From Pseudomonadota bacterium (lineage in GTDB: Bacteria > Myxococcota_A > UBA796 > SXON01): a DNA stretch of 6,525 nucleotides. The notes under the pieces were generated by a model. The model was not told where the DNA came from and ran no database searches. It was given only the letters and a program-made list of their open reading frames with translations. The stretch's first letter is position 1. Each line of letters opens with the position of its first letter. Location of the stretch: contig SXOM01000513.1 in NCBI GenBank assembly GCA_005776735.1, forward strand, positions 1 through 6,525, read 5' to 3'. Position numbers and translations under genes: made by a program. Shown in pieces: positions 1-5,241 of this stretch.

Positions 1-957
1 CCACTCGTTGTCGTACCAGGACATGACCTTGCCCATGTTCTCGCCCATGACCTGGGTGAGCTCGAGGTCGACGACCGAGGAGTGGGGGTCGCCGTTGAGG
101 TCGAGGCTGACCAACGGCGCGTTGTAGGCGCCGAGGATGCCCGCGAGGGGCCCGTTGGCGGCGGCCACCATCGCGTCGTTGATCGCCTGCTTGGTGATGG
201 GCTTCTGGGTGATGAAGACCAGGTCGACCATGCTGACGTTCGGCGTCGGCACGCGCACGGCGAGGCCGTTGAGCTTGCCCTTGAGCTGCGGGAGCACCAG
301 GCCCACCGCCTTGGCGGCGCCGGTGCTCGTGGGCACCATGCTCAGCGCGGCCGCGCGGGCGCGGCGCATGTCGGCCTTCTTGTGCGGCGCGTCGAGCAGG
401 TTCTGGTCCATCGTGTAGCTGTGGATCGTCGTCATCAGGCCGTGCACGATGCCGAAGTTCTCGTCGAGCACCTTGGCGAACGGCGCGAGGCAGTTGGTGG
501 TGCAGCTCGCGTTGCTGATGATCCGGTGCTTCTCGAGGTCGAGCAGGTGGTCGTTGACCCCCATGCACACGGTGATGTCCTCGCCCTCGGCGGGCGCGGA
601 GATGATGACCCGGCCGGCCCCCGCCTCGAGGTGCAACGCCGCCTTCTCGCGCTTGGTGAACGCGCCGGTGCACTCGAGCACCGCGTCGATCTTCAGGTCC
701 TTCCAGGGGAGCTTCGCGGGGTCCTTCTCCGCGGTGACGGGGATGGACTTGCCGCCCACCACCAGGCCGCGCTCGTCGTGGGTGACCGGCACGCTCCACT
801 TGCCGTGCACGCTGTCGTGCGCGAGCAGGTGTGCGAGCTGGGCGGGGCTCGTGAGATCGTTGATGTGCACGATCTCGACGTCCGCGTCGCCGAAGGCGGA
901 GCGGAAGACACAACGACCGATACGACCGAACCCGTTGATGGCGACGCGGAACCCCAT
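1..957 (-). CDS. gap: Type I glyceraldehyde-3-phosphate dehydrogenase, 3' end cut by window edge
   Basis: Cytoplasmic glycolytic/gluconeogenic enzyme that oxidises and phosphorylates glyceraldehyde 3-phosphate to 1,3-bisphosphoglycerate with NAD(P). 319 residues are present with no stop; family members are about 330-340 residues, so only some 15-20 C-terminal residues are missing. Visible: N-terminal Rossmann motif NGFGRIGR (8-15), Asp34 at the end of the second strand (typical of NAD use), the ECTG segment (95-98), the active-site block SCTTNC (151-156) with nucleophile Cys152, His179 in HSYT as base, STGAAKAV (211-218), RVPTPNVS (235-242) and terminal WYDNEW (314-319). The ATG at 957 is the only reasonable start, because an in-frame TAG (984-982, the stop of the upstream gene) lies nine codons earlier and no start codon falls between. 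The gene lies 24 nt after the envelope gene cluster; no strong ribosome binding site precedes it. Identity is essentially certain. Confidence 0.97.
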   Translation of the reverse strand, partial: MGFRVAINGFGRIGRCVFRSAFGDADVEIVHINDLTSPAQLAHLLAHDSVHGKWSVPVTHDERGLVVGGKSIPVTAEKDPAKLPWKDLKIDAVLECTGAFTKREKAALHLEAGAGRVIISAPAEGEDITVCMGVNDHLLDLEKHRIISNASCTTNCLAPFAKVLDENFGIVHGLMTTIHSYTMDQNLLDAPHKKADMRRARAAALSMVPTSTGAAKAVGLVLPQLKGKLNGLAVRVPTPNVSMVDLVFITQKPITKQAINDAMVAAANGPLAGILGAYNAPLVSLDLNGDPHSSVVDLELTQVMGENMGKVMSWYDNEW

Positions 958-962
958 GAGAA

Positions 963-975
963 CCCCAGGATGGGG
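963..975 (-). promoter_or_regulatory. Small perfect hairpin just before the GAPDH start
   Basis: On the minus strand CCCCA-TCC-TGGGG forms a perfect 5-bp stem with a 3-nt loop in the 24-nt gap before the GAPDH ATG, ending 5 nt from the start codon. It covers the only G-rich stretch (TGGGG) that could act as a weak Shine-Dalgarno sequence. It has no following U-tract, so it is not an intrinsic terminator. A role in translation control is inference, and in DNA this GC-rich a stem this short may be chance. Confidence 0.35.
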
Positions 976-981
976 CGGGGG

Positions 982-1653
982 CTAACCGCCGGCCGGCAAC
1001 GTGCCCACGATCACGGCGGGTGCGGTCACGCCGAGCGTACCGGCAGCGACCTGGCCCTTGACCCAGGCGTTGTGGGCCTCGCCGAGGCAGGTGCGCACGT
1101 CCGCCTTGTTGCGGGTGCCTTCGGAGGTCCAGACGGTGCCGTCGGTGTCGACCACGGTCGCGACCTGGACCGCTTGGGTGCGCGCGGGTACCGACGCACC
1201 GCAGGCGGTGAAGGCCGGGTCGGCCGAGGAGCGGCCGTCGACCTCGCCCACGTGGGCCACCGCCTCGGTGGGCAGCGTGAACTGGAACGCGTAGTTGCCG
1301 GGGTCCCGGTTCCACCGCACCGCGCTCAGGCACGAGCTGGAGAGCTGGCCGAGCGTGAGCTTGCCGTCGGGGCCGAAGAACAACCACTCCGTGCCGCCCC
1401 CCGCGGTGTGGAGGCGTACGCGGGTGTCGACGGTCTGGCCCGCGCGCTGCGGCGCGAGCCCCACGTCGATGAGGCCGCACCAACGCAGGCGCTCGGCACG
1501 CCAGATGACCTCCACCTCGGTGAACTCCACCGGCGGGCGGGGCTTGTCGTCGGGCCCCGGCGGCGGCGCGAGCGGCGAACGGGCGAGGGCGAATCCGACG
1601 GCGAGAGCGGTGAGCATGAGGCCTCCTACGACCAACCGGGTGCGGTTCTTCAC
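982..1653 (-). CDS. Membrane-anchored extracytoplasmic protein of unknown function
   Basis: Function not recognised. 223 residues from the GTG at 1653. The N-terminus has a basic segment (KNRTR, 2-6) followed by a hydrophobic stretch (about 7-24) and a proline-rich linker (27-41), which reads as an uncleaved signal anchor or a signal peptide without a lipobox. The remaining roughly 180 residues are soluble, with four cysteines (59, 108, 151, 189) that could form two disulfides, and beta-rich segments such as EWLFFGPDGKLTLG (89-102). The GTG overlaps the stop of the protease gene by 4 nt (GTGA), suggesting translational coupling. A competing start is Met13 (ATG at 1617), preceded by a perfect AGGAGG; it would give 211 residues and lose the basic n-region. 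I prefer GTG because of the signal architecture. The last gene before GAPDH; stop is TAG. Confidence 0.82.
   Translation of the reverse strand: MKNRTRLVVGGLMLTALAVGFALARSPLAPPPGPDDKPRPPVEFTEVEVIWRAERLRWCGLIDVGLAPQRAGQTVDTRVRLHTAGGGTEWLFFGPDGKLTLGQLSSSCLSAVRWNRDPGNYAFQFTLPTEAVAHVGEVDGRSSADPAFTACGASVPARTQAVQVATVVDTDGTVWTSEGTRNKADVRTCLGEAHNAWVKGQVAAGTLGVTAPAVIVGTLPAGG
1622..1627 (-). promoter_or_regulatory. Perfect AGGAGG Shine-Dalgarno inside the anchored-protein gene
   Basis: AGGAGG lies 4 nt before the in-frame ATG at 1617-1615 (Met13 of the longer reading). No comparable site precedes the GTG at 1653. It may mark the true start, a second internal start, or be a coincidence of the codons for Val-Gly-Gly. 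The spacing is shorter than optimal. Confidence 0.45.
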
Positions 1654-3716
1654 GAGCGGCGGCGGCCGGGGCGTCGGACGGCGGCGGCGACGGCCGCCCC
1701 CAGCGCCACGAGCGTCGGTGTGGTTCCCGTCCCCGAACAGCCGCACGCGGGGGGCTCCGGTTCGCCGGTGTCGGGGTCGGGCTCGGCGCACGGCGCGGGG
1801 TCGGCGTCGGGGTCCTCGGCGCCGGGCACCCCGTCGCAGTCGGCGTCGAGCGCAGCGCCGCACGATTCGGTCGCGCCCGGGTGGCGCGCGGCGTCGCCGT
1901 CGTCGCAGTCGGTCGCGTCGGCGACGAACCCCGCCGGGGCGGCGCAGTCCACGGTGGGGGTGGCCGCGTCGCCGTAGCCGTCGAGATCGGCGTCGGCGTA
2001 CCAGGTGAGGGCGTCGAGGCTCGCCGGGCCGTCGATCCCCCCGTCGCAGTCCTGGTCCGCGCCGTCGCAGGTCTCGGGCGCGCCGGGAAAGATGGTGTCG
2101 TCGGTGTCGTCGCAGTCCCCGTCGCGGGGGTCGACACCGTCGTCGTCCTCGTCGACCACGCAGCGCAACGAGAGGGTGATGTCGCCCTCGTCGAGGTAGC
2201 TGCCGTCGGCGTCGCGGAGGGTGACGGTGACCGTGGCGACGTGGTCCTCGCGGCAATCCGCGGACACCGTGACGGGGAGACCCGCGACGGCGGCGCTCCC
2301 CCCGACGGGCACCTCGCCGACTGCGGTGGGACCGCCTTCGCCGACGTCGAGGTCGGCGTCGTCGCTGGCGAGCCACAGCTCGGTGCCGTCGACGGGGCCG
2401 GGGCCCCGGTTCTGGACCGTGGCGCCGAGCTCGAGGACCGCGCCCGGCAGCACCGCGACCGTGCTCACCAGGTCGACCGACGCGACGGACAGGTCGTCGA
2501 CGCTGCCCGCGAGGATCGTGTCGAGGTCGAGGCGCGGGTAGGTGTAGGTGGTGGAGCCGCGCGCGTCGGTCACGCTCACGGCGCTCCGCACGAGCCACGT
2601 CTCCATCCGGTTGGGTCGGGTTCCGGGCACCACCCCGCTCAAGAGCGCGACGGCGCCCGCGACGTGGGGGCTGGCCTGGCTCGTGCCCCCCATCGATTGG
2701 CCGCCCGCCGTGATCGTCGTCCCGGGCGCGGCCAGGTCGACGATGTTGCCGCCGTTGCTCGAACAGTTCAAGGAGTCGACGCCGGGCGCGCTGTCGGTGC
2801 ACCACGTCGAGCACGCGTCGTTGGTGCACCAGCTCGTCGAGCCCGCGGTCGCGTCGTAGGTGTTGGCCACCGCCAGGACGCGCCGCAGGCACGCGGGGAA
2901 GCTGACCTCGTCGGAATCGCCGTCGTTGCCCGCGGCGCCGATCAGCGCGACGTCGGCGGCGTACACGGTGTTCACCGCGGTCTCGGTGGCGGTGCCGGTG
3001 CCGTCGCAACTGGCCGAGGTGCGGTAGTCGTCGGTGCCGATGGACAGGTTGACCGCGACGATGTTGTAGGCCGCCGCTTGGAGCACGACGTCGTCGAGCG
3101 CCGCTGCGATGTCGGCGTCGGTGGCGTCGGCGCAGGACGACCCCCCGAAGACCTTGTAGGCGACGATGTCCGCGTCCGGCGCCACGCCGTCGGTCCCGGC
3201 GGCGATCGCCGCGACGTTGCTGCCGTGGCCGTGGCAGTCGTCCGGGTCGTCGTCGCCGTCGGCGAAGTCGTAGCCGTACACCACCTTGCAGCCGGCGCCG
3301 AAGCAGCCGCCGAGGTCGGCCTGCGTCCAGTCCACGCCGGTGTCGAGCACGGCGACCGCCGTGCCGGCGCCGCCGTAGCCGTAGGTCGACCACGCCGCGT
3401 CGGCGCCGATCAGGGGTACGCTCTGCGCGACCAGCGGGCGGAACGTGCGGTTGGGCACGATCGACTCCACGCCCGGGCAGTTCGCGGCCCGTGCGGTCGC
3501 GGCTTCGTCCATGCGCAGGAAGAGGACCGGGGTCGCCCGGTAGGTGCGGAGCACGGCGGCGGGCCGGATGCACCGGAGCGCCGCGGCCTGGTCGCGCGCG
3601 ATGGCCGCGGTCCACGCGTCGAGCTGGCGGGGGGAGCCCGCGGGCGGCGCCAATGACACGAGCAAGTCGCGCGGGGTCGCCGCGGCGAGCCCCGCCAGGA
3701 CCACGACCCAGGACAT
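1650..3716 (-). CDS. Secreted subtilisin-like (S8) serine protease with MopE-like repeats and MYXO-CTERM-like tail
   Basis: Predicted exported, probably surface-linked endopeptidase of 688 residues. Order of parts: short hydrophobic signal (1-13, unusually without basic residues); I9-like propeptide (about 17-95, ending PGVESIVPN); S8 catalytic domain (about 105-400) with Asp125 (VLDTGVD), His164 (HGHGSNVA), oxyanion Asn264 (AAGNDG) and Ser346 (GGTSQASPHVAGA), so the triad is intact; CARDB-like beta domain (about 405-519); two MopE-type metal-binding motifs (522-564, 572-635); acidic/proline linker; C-terminal CGCSG, short helix and Arg cluster. Ten cysteines lie in the catalytic domain (138-318), suggesting disulfides outside the cell. 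The ATG at 3716 shares one base with the upstream stop (TGATG) and has AAGAAGG 7 nt upstream. The open frame continues upstream to 4046, but that part is the shadow of the preceding lipoprotein gene. Substrate unknown. Confidence 0.93.
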   Translation of the reverse strand: MSWVVVLAGLAAATPRDLLVSLAPPAGSPRQLDAWTAAIARDQAAALRCIRPAAVLRTYRATPVLFLRMDEAATARAANCPGVESIVPNRTFRPLVAQSVPLIGADAAWSTYGYGGAGTAVAVLDTGVDWTQADLGGCFGAGCKVVYGYDFADGDDDPDDCHGHGSNVAAIAAGTDGVAPDADIVAYKVFGGSSCADATDADIAAALDDVVLQAAAYNIVAVNLSIGTDDYRTSASCDGTGTATETAVNTVYAADVALIGAAGNDGDSDEVSFPACLRRVLAVANTYDATAGSTSWCTNDACSTWCTDSAPGVDSLNCSSNGGNIVDLAAPGTTITAGGQSMGGTSQASPHVAGAVALLSGVVPGTRPNRMETWLVRSAVSVTDARGSTTYTYPRLDLDTILAGSVDDLSVASVDLVSTVAVLPGAVLELGATVQNRGPGPVDGTELWLASDDADLDVGEGGPTAVGEVPVGGSAAVAGLPVTVSADCREDHVATVTVTLRDADGSYLDEGDITLSLRCVVDEDDDGVDPRDGDCDDTDDTIFPGAPETCDGADQDCDGGIDGPASLDALTWYADADLDGYGDAATPTVDCAAPAGFVADATDCDDGDAARHPGATESCGAALDADCDGVPGAEDPDADPAPCAEPDPDTGEPEPPACGCSGTGTTPTLVALGAAVAAAVRRPGRRRS
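1653..1748 (-). other. MYXO-CTERM-like C-terminal sorting signal of the protease
   Basis: Residues 657-688 show the tripartite pattern of MYXO-CTERM tails: a Cys-containing motif (ACGCSG, 657-662), a short hydrophobic helix (about 668-680) and a terminal Arg cluster (RRPGRRRS). In Myxococcota such tails are associated with sorting of proteins to the cell surface after processing near the Cys. The helix is short and interrupted by few strong hydrophobics, so the assignment is probable rather than certain. Confidence 0.72.
1812..2003 (-). repeat. MopE-like metal-binding motif, copy 2 (protein level)
   Basis: Residues 572-635 of the protease: DADLDGYGD (575-583), then DCDDGD (603-608), PGATESC (613-619) and DADCDG (624-629). 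This matches the pattern D-x-D-x-D-G ... DCDD ... PGAxE ... DCDG of the putative metal-binding motif found in MopE and many myxobacterial surface proteins. The DNA shares the exact 12-mer encoding DCDD (1899-1910) with copy 1 (2106-2117), 207 nt away and in the same frame. Confidence 0.8.
2025..2153 (-). repeat. MopE-like metal-binding motif, copy 1 (protein level)
   Basis: Residues 522-564 of the protease: DEDDDGVD (522-529), GDCDD (533-537), PGAPETC (544-550) and DQDCDGG (554-560). It is the shorter of two copies; the aromatic/Gly segment found at the front of copy 2 is absent here. Calcium or other metal binding is expected from the Asp pattern but cannot be proved by eye. Confidence 0.8.
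2160..2504 (-). other. CARDB-like beta-sandwich domain of the protease
   Basis: Residues about 405-519 run VDLVSTVAVLPGAVLELGAT then VQNRGPGPVDG, followed by a segment ending VPVGGSAAVAGLPVTV (469-484). This resembles CARDB domains, which are adhesion-type Ig-like modules often found in bacterial surface proteins, with the hallmark of a strand, N-R-G-P, and G-x-V-P. Two cysteines (488, 519) could pair. Assignment rests on pattern only. Confidence 0.55.
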
Positions 3717-4372
3717 CAGTCGCCCTTCTTCTTGTCGCGATCCCGCTTGCCGCGCGGGCGATCCGCCTTTCCTTCCCGCGGCGACTCCCGCAGGGTCGGC
3801 CGCAGCTTGGGCGGGAGTTCGCCGGGTTTGAGCTTGGGCTCCTCCTCGGCCACGGCCGTGGGCTCCTCGCCGGGGAGGAGCTTGAGCACCGCGCCGTCGA
3901 CCGCCTGGGTGGCGACCGCGCTCGGGTCGACCTTCTGCAGGTCCTCGGCGTACAGGTACGCCACCTCGCGCACCACGCCGTGCGCGATCGACACGCGCTG
4001 GTCGCCCTTGACATAGGGGTCGGCCGCGTCCTCGGCGATCTTCCAACCGCCGCCGGCGGTGGTGTAGCCCTGGGCCGCCAGCGCCTTCTGCCAGTCGGCG
4101 TACAGCACGTCGAGCGCGGCCACGTCGGCGGGCGGCGCCGTCAGGAGCACCACGCCCGGGTCGACTTTGGCGACCGTGGCCGTGCCATAGCGCAGGCCGA
4201 GATCACCCCAGGGCGGCGGCAGCAGGTCGGCCGGCGGCGGCGGCTCCGGCGGGACCTCCGGCGTCACCGGGGTGGGCGGCGGCGGCGGCGGCGGCAACGT
4301 GGCGTCGCCGCCGGGGTTGGAGCACGCGAGCACCAGGGCCCCGCAAAGACTGAGTCCGAGCCGACGTCGCAT
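3716..4372 (-). CDS. Lipoprotein with poly-proline linker and basic C-terminal tail, unknown function
   Basis: Function not recognised. 218 residues. A basic start (MRRR), hydrophobic segment and lipobox-like LVLAC put the lipidated Cys at 17; Ser18 at +2 gives no inner-membrane retention signal, so the outer membrane is likely. Next come a proline-rich linker (27-54, including seven consecutive Pro), a compact domain (about 55-160) with alternating strands and one helix (VAALDVLYADWQKALAAQGY), and a charged tail (167-218) that is first acidic then strongly basic from 195 (11 Arg/Lys against 6 Asp/Glu). The mature part has no cysteine besides Cys17. Start ATG at 4372 is supported by GAGGAG with 6-nt spacing. 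The gene lies 3 nt after the preceding lipoprotein gene and its stop shares a base with the protease start. The basic tail could bind nucleic acid, lipopolysaccharide or peptidoglycan, but this is speculation. Confidence 0.88.
   Translation of the reverse strand: MRRRLGLSLCGALVLACSNPGGDATLPPPPPPPTPVTPEVPPEPPPPADLLPPPWGDLGLRYGTATVAKVDPGVVLLTAPPADVAALDVLYADWQKALAAQGYTTAGGGWKIAEDAADPYVKGDQRVSIAHGVVREVAYLYAEDLQKVDPSAVATQAVDGAVLKLLPGEEPTAVAEEEPKLKPGELPPKLRPTLRESPREGKADRPRGKRDRDKKKGD
3724..3730 (-). promoter_or_regulatory. Ribosome binding site of the protease gene
   Basis: AAGAAGG ends 7 nt before the ATG at 3716 and lies inside the 3' end of the lipoprotein gene, in its Lys-Lys-Lys-Gly codons. 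It decides the protease start against the longer open frame. Confidence 0.7.
4275..4295 (-). repeat. Trinucleotide run of seven units encoding poly-proline
   Basis: Seven perfect GGC units on the plus strand (GCC/CCG on the coding strand) encode residues 27-33 of the lipoprotein as seven consecutive Pro. Length changes here would stay in frame. Confidence 0.9.
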
Positions 4373-4375
4373 GAA

Positions 4376-5239
4376 TCACTCCTCGTAGTACCAGGCACCC
4401 ACGGCCTCGAAGGCCAACGTCACCGAGATCGCGCCGCAGTACGTGCCGTCTTCGTCGTCGAAGTCGCTGTTGGCGGTGAGGACCACGCCCAAGAGCTCGG
4501 CCACGCTGGCGTCGACGTTCTCGGTGAGCGCCACCGAGAAGACGTACGCGGCGCTCACCTTGCCGGCGAGGAGCCCCGCGTACACGTCGTCGGTGCCCGG
4601 CTCCAGGCGGAGGCGCCCGTCACGAAGCGGGAAGTCCAGCTTCGCATTGAGGATCTGGACCGGAAGGTCGACGCTCAGGCCGGTGCCCTCGAGCACCCCG
4701 TCCCGGATCGTGGCGCTCGAGAGGGCGACCGTGCCCACCTCCTCGTCGCGGTCGAAGGTCTGCCCGTCGAGGATGAGGCCGTCGGTGCCGAGCATCGGCG
4801 TGCCGACCGCCTGGCCGACCGCGCCGGCGACGCACGCATCGTCGTCCCAGGAGTCCACACCGCCGAGCTCCAGCGTGATCAGGAGCTCTCCCGAGTCGAT
4901 CGCCGACTGGACCAGGCCCTCGATCACCTCGATCTTGGCCTCGGTCGAGTTCATCGCCGGGACCAGCCGCGAGAACGCGTTGTCGATGCCCGGGACCCCG
5001 TCGGGGTCGACGTAGTCGCCGATGCCGCACCCGTCGTCGCCCTTCTCGGCCGTGTTCAGGCCGTCCAGATCGAAGCCTTCGGACACCCCCGCGTCGTCGG
5101 CGAGCGCAAAGCGCAGGGTGCGCACCACGAGGAGCTGCGGGGCGTCCTCGACCGAGCACGTGCCCTCGTCGACCGGCTCCGGCTCGCAGCCGGCGGCGAG
5201 CACGGGGAGCAGCACCAGGGCGCGGGCGGGGCTGCGCAT
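4376..5239 (-). CDS. Lipoprotein with acidic DxDG motifs, unknown function
   Basis: Function not recognised. 287 residues. The signal peptide (MRSPARALVLLPVLAAGC) ends in a lipobox-like AAGC with lipidated Cys18, followed by Glu19 and an acidic stretch. Four further cysteines (28, 71, 136, 268) could form two disulfides. The N-terminal half has acidic turns resembling calcium sites: GFDLDG (55-60), DDGCGIGDYVDPDGVPGIDN (68-87). The rest alternates short beta strands with turns (for example ALSSATIRDGVLEGTGLSVD, 172-191), suggesting a beta-sandwich or beta-helix-like fold. I recall proteins with GFDLDG and DG-x-GIDN motifs as common lipoproteins in myxobacteria, but cannot verify it here. Start ATG at 5239 lies 2 nt after the DUF1552 stop, with GAGG 7 nt upstream. 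The open frame continues to 6451, but that part is out of frame with the DUF1552 gene. Confidence 0.9.
   Translation of the reverse strand: MRSPARALVLLPVLAAGCEPEPVDEGTCSVEDAPQLLVVRTLRFALADDAGVSEGFDLDGLNTAEKGDDGCGIGDYVDPDGVPGIDNAFSRLVPAMNSTEAKIEVIEGLVQSAIDSGELLITLELGGVDSWDDDACVAGAVGQAVGTPMLGTDGLILDGQTFDRDEEVGTVALSSATIRDGVLEGTGLSVDLPVQILNAKLDFPLRDGRLRLEPGTDDVYAGLLAGKVSAAYVFSVALTENVDASVAELLGVVLTANSDFDDEDGTYCGAISVTLAFEAVGAWYYEE
4379..4384 (-). promoter_or_regulatory. Ribosome binding site formed by the last codons of the upstream gene
   Basis: GAGGAG is at once the two terminal Glu codons of the upstream lipoprotein (directly before its TGA) and a strong Shine-Dalgarno with 6-nt spacing to the ATG at 4372. 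This favours coupled translation of the two lipoproteins. Confidence 0.8.
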
Positions 5240-5241
5240 CG

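Noticed and set aside
963..975. Intrinsic terminator between the anchored-protein gene and GAPDH
   Set aside because: The stem is only 5 bp and is followed by TTCTCATG rather than a U-tract.
82..1977. Plus-strand open frame of 631 codons
   Set aside because: It is antisense to GAPDH, the anchored protein and the protease, and its translation is low-complexity Arg/Gly/Ala/His typical of a high-GC shadow. The minus-strand frames show recognisable motifs.
1812..2153. CRISPR-like or tandem DNA repeat array
   Set aside because: Shared 9-12-mers here come from recurring DCDD and DCDG codons of MopE-like protein motifs; spacing and sequence between them vary and the frame is fully coding.
1881..3656. 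Plus-strand open frame of 591 codons
   Set aside because: It lies antisense to the protease and has Val/Gly/Arg/Asp low complexity with no recognisable motif; it is a GC-driven shadow.
1654..4014. Upstream 787 codons of the long minus-strand frame that ends at 982
   Set aside because: Translation is almost pure Arg/Gly/Pro/His and overlaps the protease, whose frame has clear S8 motifs. Only the last 223 codons, from the GTG at 1653, look like a protein.
3717..4046. 110-codon N-terminal extension of the protease frame
   Set aside because: It is Arg/Gly-rich shadow sequence within the lipoprotein gene; the ATG at 3716 has a ribosome binding site and is followed by a hydrophobic leader.
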